In this document: positions 1 to 9,363 of the stretch, one piece after another
Position numbering within the stretch: the first letter of the stretch is position 1
Layout: every line of letters begins with the position of its first letter
Source: Pedobacter schmidteae
GTDB lineage: Bacteria; Bacteroidota; Bacteroidia; Sphingobacteriales; Sphingobacteriaceae
Length of the DNA stretch: 59,255 nt
Assembly (NCBI GenBank): GCA_945901155.1
Contig: CAMDKO010000006.1
Coordinates: 1 to 59,255 of the forward strand
Direction: 5' to 3'
Program-made: the position numbers and the translations under genes
Notes under the pieces: generated by a model
Seen by the model: the letters and a program-made list of their open reading frames with translations, nothing else
What the model was told of the DNA's origin: nothing
The model's database searches: none

Positions 1-643
1 TCGAACCAATTTCTACATCATCTTCAATAATAACATTTCCAATCTGACTTACCTTCTTGAATGATCCTTCTGTATTTTTCACGAATCCAAAACCATCACC
101 ACCTATGATAGCACCAGAATGTATGATCACATTATCACCTATGGTACAACTGAAATATACATTAACTCCAGCATATAAAGTTACATTCTTACCTACAATC
201 ACATTGTCTGCAAGGTAAGTATTAGGATAGATTTTAGTACCATCACCTACTTTAACATGAGGTCCGATATAAGCAAGGGCACCAATAAATACATCCTTTC
301 CGAGAATTGCAGTGGGATGTACAAAACTTGGTGTCTCAATACCACTTTTCTTTGATTTTATAAGTTCGTCATACTTTTCTAAAAGAACTGAAAATGCACT
401 GTAAGCATTCTTAACCCTAATTAGAGTAGCCTTTGAAGGATGAGCAGGAATAAAGTCTTCATTAATAATAATAACAGAGGCTCGCGAGGTATAAACAAAT
501 TGTTCATACTTGGAATTAGCAAGGAAAGATAATGAGCCCATACTAGCCTCCTCAATCTTAGATAGCTGATTTACCGTCACGTCAGGATTACCTTCTACAG
601 TCCCCTCAAGTAATAATCCAATCTGATGTGCAGTTAATTGCAT
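1..643 (-). CDS. lpxD: UDP-3-O-acylglucosamine N-acyltransferase LpxD (partial, C-terminus off the left edge)
   Basis: LpxD adds the N-linked 3-hydroxyacyl chain to UDP-3-O-acyl-glucosamine, the third step of lipid A synthesis, in the cytoplasm. My translation from the ATG at 643 gives about 214 residues: an N-terminal LpxD-type domain (start [14 protein letters not shown]) followed by hexapeptide repeats of a left-handed beta-helix and the family segment GGDGFGFV. The C-terminal part, where the catalytic His is expected, lies beyond the edge. The HD-domain gene lies 58 bp upstream on the same strand. A TAAATTTG element ends 4 nt before the ATG, so the gene probably also has its own, possibly leaderless, promoter. 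Lipid A genes would be expected to follow beyond the edge, which is inference. Confidence 0.93.
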   Translation of the reverse strand, partial: MQLTAHQIGLLLEGTVEGNPDVTVNQLSKIEEASMGSLSFLANSKYEQFVYTSRASVIIINEDFIPAHPSKATLIRVKNAYSAFSVLLEKYDELIKSKKSGIETPSFVHPTAILGKDVFIGALAYIGPHVKVGDGTKIYPNTYLADNVIVGKNVTLYAGVNVYFSCTIGDNVIIHSGAIIGGDGFGFVKNTEGSFKKVSQIGNVIIEDDVEIGS

Positions 644-647
644 CTCA

Positions 648-655
648 CAAATTTA
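648..655 (-). promoter_or_regulatory. -7 promoter element of lpxD (TAAATTTG)
   Basis: On the minus strand TAAATTTG matches the Bacteroidota -7 consensus TAnnTTTG exactly and is separated from the lpxD ATG by four bases (TGAG). In this class of promoter transcription starts a few bases after the final G, so the transcript should begin at or next to the start codon. No clear -33 TTTG was found. Confidence 0.5.
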
Positions 656-701
656 TGTGTTATAAGTTAACGAACAAATTTTGAACTTATTCGCAGGTCT
701 A

Positions 702-1937
702 TTAATTAACATTTTTTAATTCTTTTAGGTAACAAAGTATATATTTCTGTACTGTTCTAGCTAATGATTCCAGATTTGAATTGTCTGATGCCTTTGCAAT
801 ATCCTGAATAGAACCGTCTTTCATCACTATTTTAATACTTCCATCACCCACACTATAGGCTTTATTCTTTATGGTATCAGTAAATACGAAATAAGAAGTA
901 TCATCATCAGAAATTTCGTATTCATCTGTCACTTTATCTGCAAGATCATTGATAACTTCGATTGGCGGAGGTTCATTCGTGATTTCTACCTGATACAAAT
1001 TCCTGCTGATCAGGTGTGAGCAAAGTGTTGAAAGGATAAGATCCTCATCATTAACCCAAACCTTTATTGAAGTAAATATATCGTTATCATCCAGTTTTGT
1101 AAACCTTTCAATATTTCGAGGGTCATTTTTGAATTCTTCTCTGCTTATGGAATTCTTCAAAAAATAGGAAAAGCATGGGCTTGCGAATAAGTTTCTTCCT
1201 TCACCCGATAATTCTTTTGCCCGTTCTAATATTTTAACCAGCATTTGCTCAGCTGCGATAACGGTTTTGTGAAGATAGACCTGCCAGTACATCAGCCTAC
1301 GGGCTATTAAAAATTTTTCAATAGAATAAATGCCTTTCTCTTCAACAACCAGCTGATCATCAACTACATCCAACATTTTTATTATTCGGTCAAAGCTTAT
1401 CACACCCTCAGAAACGCCTGTGAAAAAGCTATCTCGGTTAAGATAATCCATTCGATCAAGGTCTAATTGCCCTGAAACTAATTGATAGAGAAATTTCTTG
1501 TGATAACGATTATTGAATATTTCCAAAGCTAGTCCAAGCTTTCCGTCAAACTCACGGTTTAGATTATCCATCAAGAGCGTTGAAATATGTTCATGCGAAA
1601 CTCCATCCACAATGGTATGCTCCAGGGCATGAGAAAATGGTCCATGCCCAATATCGTGAAGTAAAATTGCAACTGTTACCGCCTCTTCTTCCTGATATGA
1701 AATTGCCTGTCCTTTACTTTTTATAGTTTCCAGGGCAAGGCCCATCAAATGCATGGCCCCCAATGCATGATGAAAGCGAGTATGTAAAGCACCTGGATAT
1801 ACCAGATGAGTCATTCCCAATTGTTTTATATAGCGTAGACGCTGTACATATGGATGCTGGATCAGGTCGTAGACCAGATCGGATGGGATGGTGATGAAAC
1901 CGTAAACAGGATCATTTATTATTTTCTTCTTATTCAA
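702..1937 (-). CDS. HD-domain phosphohydrolase (dNTPase/SAMHD1-like)
   Basis: A cytoplasmic metal-dependent phosphohydrolase of the HD superfamily. Relatives include dGTPase/SAMHD1-type dNTP triphosphohydrolases, but the substrate here is unknown. Metal ligands are visible as HTRFHHALGAMHL followed by HDIGHGPFSHALE, and a later DLDRMDYLNRDSFFTG segment is typical of this bacterial subfamily. The frame is open to a TTG at 1958. I prefer the TTG at 1937 (LNKKKIINDPVYGF) because conserved sequence begins there and a near-consensus -7 element (AATTTTTG, 1956-1963) overlaps the first TTG. No ATG is available at the N-terminus. It is probably co-oriented or co-transcribed with lpxD downstream, and divergent from porX. 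The start is uncertain; the family call is firm. Confidence 0.9.
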   Translation of the reverse strand: MNKKKIINDPVYGFITIPSDLVYDLIQHPYVQRLRYIKQLGMTHLVYPGALHTRFHHALGAMHLMGLALETIKSKGQAISYQEEEAVTVAILLHDIGHGPFSHALEHTIVDGVSHEHISTLLMDNLNREFDGKLGLALEIFNNRYHKKFLYQLVSGQLDLDRMDYLNRDSFFTGVSEGVISFDRIIKMLDVVDDQLVVEEKGIYSIEKFLIARRLMYWQVYLHKTVIAAEQMLVKILERAKELSGEGRNLFASPCFSYFLKNSISREEFKNDPRNIERFTKLDDNDIFTSIKVWVNDEDLILSTLCSHLISRNLYQVEITNEPPPIEVINDLADKVTDEYEISDDDTSYFVFTDTIKNKAYSVGDGSIKIVMKDGSIQDIAKASDNSNLESLARTVQKYILCYLKELKNVN

Positions 1938-2031
1938 GATGCGAACCTTAAGACACAAAAATTGTTATTTTTAATGACAATTGAATGTATAAAAATTTCG
2001 ATGGGCGAATATTTGTTAAATTTACGGTGAA

Positions 2032-3585
2032 ATGCAGGAAACAACCATACTATGGGCAGACGATGAGATCGACCTGTTAAAACCACATATACTCTTTTTG
2101 AATGAAAAGGGATACAAAATCAAAACCGTTACTAACGGAAATGATGCTCTGGATTGTTTCAAAAAAGAAAACTTTGATTTGGTATTTCTGGATGAAAATA
2201 TGCCGGGTTTAACGGGCCTAGAAACTCTTGCCAGAATAAAAACAATTGATCCGGATATTCCAATCGTACTCATTACAAAAAATGAGGAAGAATACATGAT
2301 GGAAGATGCTATTGGATTTAAAATCGATGATTATCTGATCAAACCGGTTAATCCAAAACAAATTCTTCTTACCATAAAAAAACTATTAGATAATAAACGA
2401 CTCATCAGTGAAAAAACATCTATGGCCTATCGTCAAGATTTCAGAACACTGGGGATGACCATTAATGAAAACCTTAGTTTTTCGGAGTGGGTTGACTTTT
2501 ATAAAAAATTAGTTTATTGGGAGCTATCACTTGAAAAATTGGAAGATGAAGGGATGCACGAAATATTAACTGTGCAAAAATCAGAGGCCAATGTACAGTT
2601 CTCAAAATTCATTGAAAAAAACTATATGAAGTGGCTTAAAGATATGGATAGCGGGCCAATAACTTCAAATCAATTATTTGTGAAAAAGGTTTTTCCTGCT
2701 ATGGAAGTCAAAAAACCAACTTTTTTTATTCTGATAGACAATTTAAGATATGACCAGTGGAAAATGATCAATTCATTATTAATGGATCATTACCGAATTG
2801 ACGAAGAAGACAGCTATTACAGTATTTTACCTACTGCCACTCAATACGCCAGAAATGCTATATTTTCAGGATTAATGCCTCTAGAAATGGAACGCCGCTT
2901 TCCGAATATGTGGCAGAATGATGAGGACGAAGGTGGAAAGAATCTATTTGAAGAAAAATTTCTTGCCGACCAAATACAAAGGGTCATGCGAAAAGGATGC
3001 AAGCACTCTTACAATAAGATCCTGACTTTTGAACAGGGTAAAAATATTAATGAAAACATCAATAACTTAATGGGCAATGACCTGAACGTTATTGTCTATA
3101 ATTTTGTAGATATGCTGTCTCATGCAAGAACCGATATGGCTATGATCAGGGAGCTTGCAAATGATGAAGCTGCCTACCGTTCATTAACCCTTTCTTGGTT
3201 TGAGCATTCACCACTGCTAGATATGTTAAAAAAGCTATCTCAAAAAAATATTAAATTAATCATTACCACTGACCATGGAACGATACGGGTTAAACATCCA
3301 AGAAAAGTAGTCGGCGACAAGAACACCAATTCAAATTTGAGGTATAAACAAAGTAAAAATCTGAGTTTTAATCCAAAAGAGGTATTCCATATTAAAAATC
3401 CACATGAAGCAATGCTTCCAAAACTTCACATGAGCTCCAGTTTTATTTTTGCAAAGGAGGATAGTTATTTTGTGTACTCGAATAACTACAACCACTTTGT
3501 TAATTATTTTAATGAAACCTTCCAGCATGGTGGTATTTCAATGGAAGAAATAATTGTTCCTTTCGTAACCTATAGCCCAAAATAA
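2032..3585 (+). CDS. porX: PorX-type response regulator with PglZ domain
   Basis: A two-component response regulator fused to an alkaline-phosphatase-fold PglZ domain. In Porphyromonas and Flavobacterium PorX controls the type IX secretion system and gliding with the kinase PorY. The receiver domain occupies about residues 4-120, with the acidic pair in WADDE, the phospho-acceptor Asp54 (FLDENMPG) and the Lys in YLIKP. A helical linker leads to the PglZ domain (about 205-517), with FILIDNLRYDQW, Thr270 in PTATQYAR and TTDHGT as likely metal and catalytic elements. At 517 aa the length matches characterised PorX. The gene stands alone, with no PorY or type IX secretion gene in view. An AATATTTG near-consensus -7 lies at 2008-2015. 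Confidence 0.93.
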   Translation: MQETTILWADDEIDLLKPHILFLNEKGYKIKTVTNGNDALDCFKKENFDLVFLDENMPGLTGLETLARIKTIDPDIPIVLITKNEEEYMMEDAIGFKIDDYLIKPVNPKQILLTIKKLLDNKRLISEKTSMAYRQDFRTLGMTINENLSFSEWVDFYKKLVYWELSLEKLEDEGMHEILTVQKSEANVQFSKFIEKNYMKWLKDMDSGPITSNQLFVKKVFPAMEVKKPTFFILIDNLRYDQWKMINSLLMDHYRIDEEDSYYSILPTATQYARNAIFSGLMPLEMERRFPNMWQNDEDEGGKNLFEEKFLADQIQRVMRKGCKHSYNKILTFEQGKNINENINNLMGNDLNVIVYNFVDMLSHARTDMAMIRELANDEAAYRSLTLSWFEHSPLLDMLKKLSQKNIKLIITTDHGTIRVKHPRKVVGDKNTNSNLRYKQSKNLSFNPKEVFHIKNPHEAMLPKLHMSSSFIFAKEDSYFVYSNNYNHFVNYFNETFQHGGISMEEIIVPFVTYSPK

Positions 3586-3594
3586 TTCTTTGTT

Positions 3595-3602
3595 TATTTT
3601 TG
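3595..3602 (+). promoter_or_regulatory. -7 promoter element of tsaE (TATTTTTG)
   Basis: An exact TAnnTTTG match in the 21-bp gap between porX and tsaE. It ends four bases (GACT) before the tsaE ATG, predicting a leaderless or nearly leaderless tsaE transcript in addition to any read-through from porX. No -33 TTTG at the usual distance was identified. Confidence 0.45.
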
Positions 3603-3606
3603 GACT

Positions 3607-4023
3607 ATGGAAATTCTAATCGATCATGAAAATAAGCTGCCAATCGCAGCATCCTCCTTGTTAAAATTTGCCGGAAACGAGAAGATATTTTTGTTTAGGG
3701 GTGAAATGGGAGCTGGAAAAACAACTCTGATCAAATCGTTATGCCTTCAATTGGGTATGATAGATAATGTGAGCAGTCCAACGTACTCCATAGTCAACGA
3801 GTACGTTTCCCCGAAAGGAAAAATTTATCATTTTGACTTCTTTCGAATTAAAAATGAAGTCGAAGCATTTGACATTGGCTTTGAAGAATACCTAATGTCG
3901 GGCGAATACTGTTTTATCGAATGGCCAGAAATGATCCCAGGTCTATGGCCTGAACATTTTATTGAAATAAAAATAGTTGCAGATGAACAAGGATCCCGGA
4001 AAATTTCTGCTAAAATAATTTAA
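3607..4023 (+). CDS. tsaE: tRNA threonylcarbamoyladenosine biosynthesis ATPase TsaE
   Basis: TsaE is the small ATPase that cycles the TsaB-TsaD complex during synthesis of the t6A modification at position 37 of ANN-decoding tRNAs. The Walker A motif GEMGAGKTT lies at about residues 32-40. The family signatures SSPTYSIVNEY, YHFDFFRI and FIEWPEMIP follow. At 138 aa the length is normal. It starts 21 bp after porX, behind its own -7 element, and 74 bp before the alanine dehydrogenase. TsaB and TsaD are not in the window. Confidence 0.95.
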   Translation: MEILIDHENKLPIAASSLLKFAGNEKIFLFRGEMGAGKTTLIKSLCLQLGMIDNVSSPTYSIVNEYVSPKGKIYHFDFFRIKNEVEAFDIGFEEYLMSGEYCFIEWPEMIPGLWPEHFIEIKIVADEQGSRKISAKII

Positions 4024-4097
4024 ACGGATTTTATCTGAATTTAAGAGTTCCCAATTTTTAAAAATTTCGTACCTTCCTAATCCTTATTAAAATCCAC

Positions 4098-5312
4098 ATG
4101 ATGAGTGTATTATCAGACATTGCAAAACAGGCCATGATGCAGCCGCAAGAGGCGATGTTAGAGGTTAAAAACAAAAAAAACAGCCTTTATATAGGTATTC
4201 CCAAAGAAACCTCATTTCAGGAAAACAGAATTGCGCTCACCCCTTTATCTGTTGGATTACTCGTACAAAATGGACATGAAGTAGTTATTGAGACGGGTGC
4301 CGGACTTGCTGCCAACTTTAATGATAATCATTATAGTGAACAGGGTGCCCTGATCGTTTATGACAAAAAGGAGGTTTATAAAGCCGATCTGATCATTAAA
4401 ATAGCTCCACCAACAGAGGATGAAGTATCCATGATGAAAATGGGACAGGTATTGTTCTCTGCGCTGCAAATGTCAACCATAAAAGTGGAGTATCTTCAGT
4501 CCCTGATGATGAAAAACATCACAGCCCTTTCATTTGAATATCTTCGCGATGAAGGTAATGTATTGACGGTGGTTAGGGCTATGAGCGAAATTGTTGGAGC
4601 TACCTCTATATTAATTGCTGCCGAATATCTAAGCAATGTTTTTGAAGGTAAAGGACTAATGCTGGGAGGAATTACTGGAGTTCCACCCACAGAAATAGTT
4701 ATTTTAGGTGCAGGAACCGTAGGCGAATACGCAGCAAGGACAGCACTTGCTTTGGGTGCCGAAGTGAAAGTTTTTGACAGTTCCATTTACAAACTCCGCA
4801 GACTTCAAACCAATATCGGGAGCCGTGTTTTTACTTCGGTTATTCAACCAGTTGTTCTTCAAAAAGCACTTTTTAGCTGCGATGTTGCAATTGGAGCAAT
4901 CCGTGCCGAACACGGTAGAAGTCCTTGTATCGTTTCGGAAGAAACGGTGAGTAAAATGAAGTCCAATTCTGTAATTATTGATGTAAGCATTGATCAGGGA
5001 GGATGTTTCGAAACTTCAAGTATCACTAATCATAAAGTTCCGACCTTTAAAAAGCATGATGTGATTCATTATTGCGTTCCAAATATTGCTTCCCGTGTTT
5101 CTCGTACAGCAACTTATGCACTAACCAATATATTTACCCCAATTCTTATTGATATTGGTGAAATGGGCGGAATCATGAACCTGATCTGGGAAAGACCAGG
5201 AATTCGGAATGCAATTTATTTATATCAGGGGAAATTGACCAATAAAGACCTTTCCGATCGTTTTAATATCCCAATGAAAGATTTGGATCTACTGATCGTA
5301 TCCAATAGATAA
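4098..5312 (+). CDS. ald: Alanine dehydrogenase
   Basis: Catalyses the reversible NAD-dependent oxidative deamination of L-alanine to pyruvate and ammonia. The N-terminal catalytic domain contains IGIPKETSFQENRIALTP, with the substrate-binding Arg and Lys typical of the Ald/PNT family. The Rossmann domain has ILGAGTVGEYAARTALALGAEV near residue 205, and the C-terminal part contains the family-like IDVSIDQGGCFETS. At 404 aa it is longer than the ~370 aa B. subtilis type because of a ~30-residue N-terminal extension, a form I recall from Bacteroidota. ATGs at 4098 and 4101 are both possible. Its stop codon overlaps the start of the dipeptidase gene by one base (TAATG), so the two are translationally coupled. 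Confidence 0.93.
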   Translation: MMSVLSDIAKQAMMQPQEAMLEVKNKKNSLYIGIPKETSFQENRIALTPLSVGLLVQNGHEVVIETGAGLAANFNDNHYSEQGALIVYDKKEVYKADLIIKIAPPTEDEVSMMKMGQVLFSALQMSTIKVEYLQSLMMKNITALSFEYLRDEGNVLTVVRAMSEIVGATSILIAAEYLSNVFEGKGLMLGGITGVPPTEIVILGAGTVGEYAARTALALGAEVKVFDSSIYKLRRLQTNIGSRVFTSVIQPVVLQKALFSCDVAIGAIRAEHGRSPCIVSEETVSKMKSNSVIIDVSIDQGGCFETSSITNHKVPTFKKHDVIHYCVPNIASRVSRTATYALTNIFTPILIDIGEMGGIMNLIWERPGIRNAIYLYQGKLTNKDLSDRFNIPMKDLDLLIVSNR

Positions 5313-5989
5313 TGCGGAAAATCTTTTTATTAATCCTCTTTTTTGGCTGCCTAAAAACTCAGGCTCAGCAAAACAACCCTTTTGGATTACTGATCATAAA
5401 TGATTTACAGGCATACAAAGCATCTATACTGATTGACAAGAATAAGGAGCTTGTTGAAATTAAGAAATTTATACCCAATTTAAAGCTGGATATACGTTAT
5501 GCCAGTAAAAATAACTTTGCAAAGCAGGCGGTTTATAAACAGGCAAAGGCATTTGCAAGGCTGCCAGTAGTTAATGCGCTTAGTAAGGTTCAAAATGAAT
5601 TAAACAAATTGGGCTTGGGATTGAAGATTTTTGACGGATACCGACCCTACAGTGTAACGGTTAAATTCTTTGACATTGCTACCGATAAAAGTTTTGTTGC
5701 CAACCCAAAAGACGGATCAAGGCATAACCGTGGATGCGCCATCGATCTAACTTTGATCAATCTCCGAACTGGCAAAGAATTGGAAATGCCCACCCCATAC
5801 GACAGCTTTGCTCCTGAGGCTGCCGCCGATTTCAAAGATCTGCTTCCATCGGTTATCCAAAATAGAGATTTGCTACGTTTAACCATGGAAAAAAACGGAT
5901 TCACGATTCTGAATAATGAATGGTGGCATTTTGATTTCAATGGCTGGAAAAGCTTCGAAATCATGGATATTCCCTTTGAAAATCTCTAG
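5312..5989 (+). CDS. D-alanyl-D-alanine dipeptidase (VanX family, M15D)
   Basis: A secreted zinc peptidase expected to cleave free D-Ala-D-Ala or related dipeptides in the periplasm. The signal peptide is MRKIFLLILFFGCLKTQAQ. The M15D zinc site is complete: GSRHNRGCAIDL supplies His and Asp, and NNEWWHFDFN supplies the catalytic Glu and third His. FDGYRPYSVTVKFFD carries the conserved Arg. At 225 aa it is slightly longer than VanX because of the signal peptide. No vanHA-type genes are nearby, so peptidoglycan turnover rather than glycopeptide resistance is the sensible reading. Coupling to alanine dehydrogenase suggests scavenging of wall-derived alanine, although Ald acts on the L isomer and a racemase would be needed. 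Confidence 0.9.
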   Translation: MRKIFLLILFFGCLKTQAQQNNPFGLLIINDLQAYKASILIDKNKELVEIKKFIPNLKLDIRYASKNNFAKQAVYKQAKAFARLPVVNALSKVQNELNKLGLGLKIFDGYRPYSVTVKFFDIATDKSFVANPKDGSRHNRGCAIDLTLINLRTGKELEMPTPYDSFAPEAAADFKDLLPSVIQNRDLLRLTMEKNGFTILNNEWWHFDFNGWKSFEIMDIPFENL

Positions 5990-6073
5990 GGATTTTAAAA
6001 ATGTATCCAAAGTATTTAGTTTGTTTCTAACTCGAATGATTTAAAAATTATTGCCTAGATCTTTCTTTGACAG

Positions 6074-6481
6074 TTAAATCTTTATTGTTTCAGGACCCGA
6101 TATTTTACTAACATGGCAAATACATAGCCCTCCAGAAATGACAAACTCAGCCGAAACCTTAGAATTGTTCTTAGGATTGCTTGCCGAAACTAATACAATA
6201 TCGCCTTTCTCGGAAAGTTCTTTTAAGTCAGCGTCGCTTGCCACTACATAAATACCCAGTCCATTTATAATACTGTTTTGACTCATTGAGCGACCAGTCC
6301 GCTTGTTTATTGCACTATAGTTATTTAAAAGCAGAGGATTCCCATAATCATCAATAAATTTAACCGTAATCGTTCTGAATTCCTTGGTGCAGACCATATT
6401 TTCACATACTGCAGGTTCAGAAACTGAACAAGAACCAAAAAAAACACCCAGGATTAAAAAAAAAATTTGCAGACCTTTCAT
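6074..6481 (-). CDS. Hypothetical lipoprotein
   Basis: I do not recognise this 135-aa protein. It has a clear lipoprotein signal, MKGLQIFFLILGVFFGSC, with the lipidated Cys at residue 18 and Ser after it. The mature part is short, has a few further Cys residues (CENMVC and CIC), and looks beta-rich. The segment KFIDDYGNPLLLNNYSAINKRTGRS resembles the start of a small carboxypeptidase-regulatory-like beta sandwich, but that is only an impression. It stands alone, convergent with the dipeptidase gene and divergent from the metalloprotease gene. Confidence 0.75.
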   Translation of the reverse strand: MKGLQIFFLILGVFFGSCSVSEPAVCENMVCTKEFRTITVKFIDDYGNPLLLNNYSAINKRTGRSMSQNSIINGLGIYVVASDADLKELSEKGDIVLVSASNPKNNSKVSAEFVISGGLCICHVSKISGPETIKI

Positions 6482-6722
6482 CGCTTAATAGTTTGGATTG
6501 ATAAACATATTAATTTCTATAAAAATAGAAAAGAATTTACTTAAGCAATTGAATTCGCTGAACTTAGGATTAAATAAAATGGCAAAAGAAACACAAAAAA
6601 TAGGAAGCTTATTTTTTTAGATATCTAAATAACCTTAAATTAAGACTTTGTACAAACTTCTCATCGTTCTGTAATTTTATTAGTATAAACTAATAAATAA
6701 TATACATATTCGGTTCAAATTC

Positions 6723-6730
6723 TAAATTTG
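6723..6730 (+). promoter_or_regulatory. -7 promoter element of the metalloprotease gene (TAAATTTG)
   Basis: An exact TAnnTTTG match 37 bp before the ATG at 6768, implying an A-rich leader of roughly 30 nt. The rest of the 286-bp gap 6482-6767 is AT-rich and shows no other gene or strong hairpin. A clear -33 TTTG at the usual distance is not obvious. Confidence 0.45.
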
Positions 6731-6767
6731 TATATTAAAATAAACTAAACCATTATAAAAATTAACT

Positions 6768-9281
6768 ATGACAACAAAATTACGCAACATACGGTCTACT
6801 GCATTAGCAGCACTTTTAATTGCAATGGGCTTGAATGACATACAAGCTCAAGACCGAAGAAGAGGTGATGCTCCTCCAGCACAAGAGCCCAGTAAACCCG
6901 CTGCGCCGGCTACACCGGCCACACCACCTAAATCAGGTATTAAGCCATATAAAGAGGTAATTACAGATAAAGCGAAGACAGATGTTGGACTTTTTAAAGT
7001 ACATCGTCTGGATGGCAAATATTTCTACGAAATTCCCGATTCCCTATTTAATCGCGAAATGCTGGTGGTAACCCGCTATGCAAAAACACCAACTGTTGAC
7101 GGAACCTATGGGGGTGAAGAATTAAATGAGCAGATCTGGAAATGGCAAAAACGCGATAAGCAGGTATTTATCCGCATTCCTTCTTACCGAAACATTGCCG
7201 GCCAAAAAACAGACATGTTTGAATCCGTAAAAAACTCGAATTTAGAAGCAGTATTATCAGCTTTTGATATCAAAGCGATCAATAAAGATTCAGCTTCGGT
7301 AGTAATCGATGTGACAGAACTGTTTTCAAAAGATGTTCAGTCGCTTGGTTTACCTCAAACCGTTCGTACCCAATATAAAATTAGTGTAATGGATGAATCT
7401 CGTACCTATATTGATACGATCAAATCCTTTCCAACCAATATTGAGGTGCGTTCTTTAAAAACATACCGCGCTTCAGACGCTCCGGGCGACAAATCAATTG
7501 GTTCGATGACCGTTGAAATCCATAATTCGATGTTATTATTGCCAAAAAATCCATACAAAGCACGTTTTTCGGATGATAGAGTCGGATTTTTCGGCCAAAG
7601 TCAAACCGATTATGGTCTTGATGCTCAAAAAGCACAGGTTACAAGATATATCCATCGCTGGAAACTCGAACCAAAAGATCCTGAAGCTTACAAGCGTGGC
7701 GAATTAGTTGAACCTAAGAAACAGATCATTTACTATATAGATCCAGCAACACCAGTAAAATGGAGACCCTATCTGATTGCAGGTGTAAAAGATTGGAATG
7801 CAGCATTTGAAGCAGCTGGATTTAAAAATGCGATCACTGCATTAGAGGCTCCAACTAATGACCCCGATTGGTCACCTGAAGATGCTCGTTATTCTGTGAT
7901 TCGTTATTTTGCATCAAACATTGCCAATGCATATGGACCACATATTTCTGATCCGCGCTCTGGCGAAATTATGGAATCTGACATTGGTTGGTACCATAAT
8001 GTAATGAACCTTGTTCGCAATTGGTTTTTTGTTCAAACCGCTGCAATTAACCCAGATGCTCGTACTCCAAAATTTAAAGATGAAGTAATGGGTCAATTGG
8101 TTCGTTTTGTTTCATCCCATGAAGTTGGACATACGTTAGGGCTTCCACATAATTTTGGATCAAGCGTTGCCTACCCTGTTGATTCACTTCGTTCACCTTC
8201 TTTCACAAAAAGAATGGGCGGTACCGCACCTTCAATCATGGATTATGCCCGTTTCAACTATATCGCACAACCTGGTGATGAAGGAGTTGTTTTATACCCT
8301 GGTATTGGTGATTACGATAAATGGGCTATCAAATGGGGATACTCCTGGTTTGATAATCAAACCCCAGAAGAAGAAGCAAAAACTTTAAATAAATGGACCA
8401 TTGAAAGATCCGGAAACCCTGCTTATTTCTATGGCCAACAAACTGGTAATCCCATTGATCCAAGAGCTCAATCTGAAGATCTAGGTGATGATGCGGTAAA
8501 GGCATCTCAATATGGAATTGCTAACTTAAAGCGTATACTTCCAAATATCGAAAAATGGACCTATGAAGAAGGTAAACCTTACGATAACTTAAAAGAACTT
8601 TACGGTGAAGTTCTAGGACAATGGAATCGTTATATGGGTCATGTACGTTCTAATATTGGTGGAATCTATGAAAACGATAAAACTTATGAGCAAAAGGGAC
8701 CAGTTTATACCCATGTTGCCAAAGCAAAACAAAAAACCGCACTTAAATTCATTAATGATCAGGCTTTCCTGACACCAACATGGATGCTTGATCAACAAGT
8801 ATTAAATAAATTTGATAATGCGGGAATTGTTGATCGCTTGCGAAGAACACAGGTTGGCGTTTTAAATGGAATCCTTGACTTTTCACGTTTAAGCAGGGTC
8901 ATCGATAATTCTGTAAAGAATGGAGCCAATGCATATGATATGGGAGAACTACTTTCAGATCTTAGAAATGGTATTTGGTCAGAATTAAAAACAGGTGCTA
9001 ATGTAGATACTTACCGTCGTAATTTACAGAGAGCTTATATTGAAAGAATGTCTTACCTGTTAAATGAAAATGAAAGTCCAGTTCCACCTCAATTTGCAGC
9101 ATTTGCTGGTCCACAGATTGATGTATCCCAGTCTGATATCCGCCCAATGGCAAGACAGGAACTTAAGTTATTATCAGCTCAAGTTAAGTCATCCCTACCA
9201 AAATACTCTAGTACGGTGATCAAATCACATCTTGAAGATGTACTTGCTCGCATTGAGGAAGCTTTAGATCCAAAGAAATAA
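6768..9281 (+). CDS. Secreted zinc-dependent metalloprotease (DUF5117/DUF5118 family)
   Basis: A large (837 aa) exported metallopeptidase of a family common in Bacteroidota; the substrate is unknown. The signal peptide is followed by a low-complexity Pro/Ala linker (residues about 30-55), then DUF5118- and DUF5117-like beta domains, then the peptidase domain. The metzincin-type zinc site HEVGHTLGLPH is at residues 451-461 (His451, Glu452, His455, His461), with a likely Met-turn in PSIMDYARFNY. No C-terminal type IX sorting domain is visible. It is monocistronic, between its own promoter and a strong terminator at 9295-9330. Confidence 0.92.
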   Translation: MTTKLRNIRSTALAALLIAMGLNDIQAQDRRRGDAPPAQEPSKPAAPATPATPPKSGIKPYKEVITDKAKTDVGLFKVHRLDGKYFYEIPDSLFNREMLVVTRYAKTPTVDGTYGGEELNEQIWKWQKRDKQVFIRIPSYRNIAGQKTDMFESVKNSNLEAVLSAFDIKAINKDSASVVIDVTELFSKDVQSLGLPQTVRTQYKISVMDESRTYIDTIKSFPTNIEVRSLKTYRASDAPGDKSIGSMTVEIHNSMLLLPKNPYKARFSDDRVGFFGQSQTDYGLDAQKAQVTRYIHRWKLEPKDPEAYKRGELVEPKKQIIYYIDPATPVKWRPYLIAGVKDWNAAFEAAGFKNAITALEAPTNDPDWSPEDARYSVIRYFASNIANAYGPHISDPRSGEIMESDIGWYHNVMNLVRNWFFVQTAAINPDARTPKFKDEVMGQLVRFVSSHEVGHTLGLPHNFGSSVAYPVDSLRSPSFTKRMGGTAPSIMDYARFNYIAQPGDEGVVLYPGIGDYDKWAIKWGYSWFDNQTPEEEAKTLNKWTIERSGNPAYFYGQQTGNPIDPRAQSEDLGDDAVKASQYGIANLKRILPNIEKWTYEEGKPYDNLKELYGEVLGQWNRYMGHVRSNIGGIYENDKTYEQKGPVYTHVAKAKQKTALKFINDQAFLTPTWMLDQQVLNKFDNAGIVDRLRRTQVGVLNGILDFSRLSRVIDNSVKNGANAYDMGELLSDLRNGIWSELKTGANVDTYRRNLQRAYIERMSYLLNENESPVPPQFAAFAGPQIDVSQSDIRPMARQELKLLSAQVKSSLPKYSSTVIKSHLEDVLARIEEALDPKK

Positions 9282-9294
9282 AGCTCATACTCTC

Positions 9295-9330
9295 AAAAGC
9301 CCCATGCCATAACTGACATGGGGCTTTTTT
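9295..9330 (+). terminator. Rho-independent terminator after the metalloprotease gene
   Basis: AAAGCCCCATG and CATGGGGCTTT form a perfect 11-bp stem with a 10-nt loop, followed by a run of T. It lies 13 bp after the stop codon of the metalloprotease gene and before the next gene on the same strand. Confidence 0.9.
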
Positions 9331-9363
9331 ATAGGTGCATATTCAATATATTAGTAACAAAAA

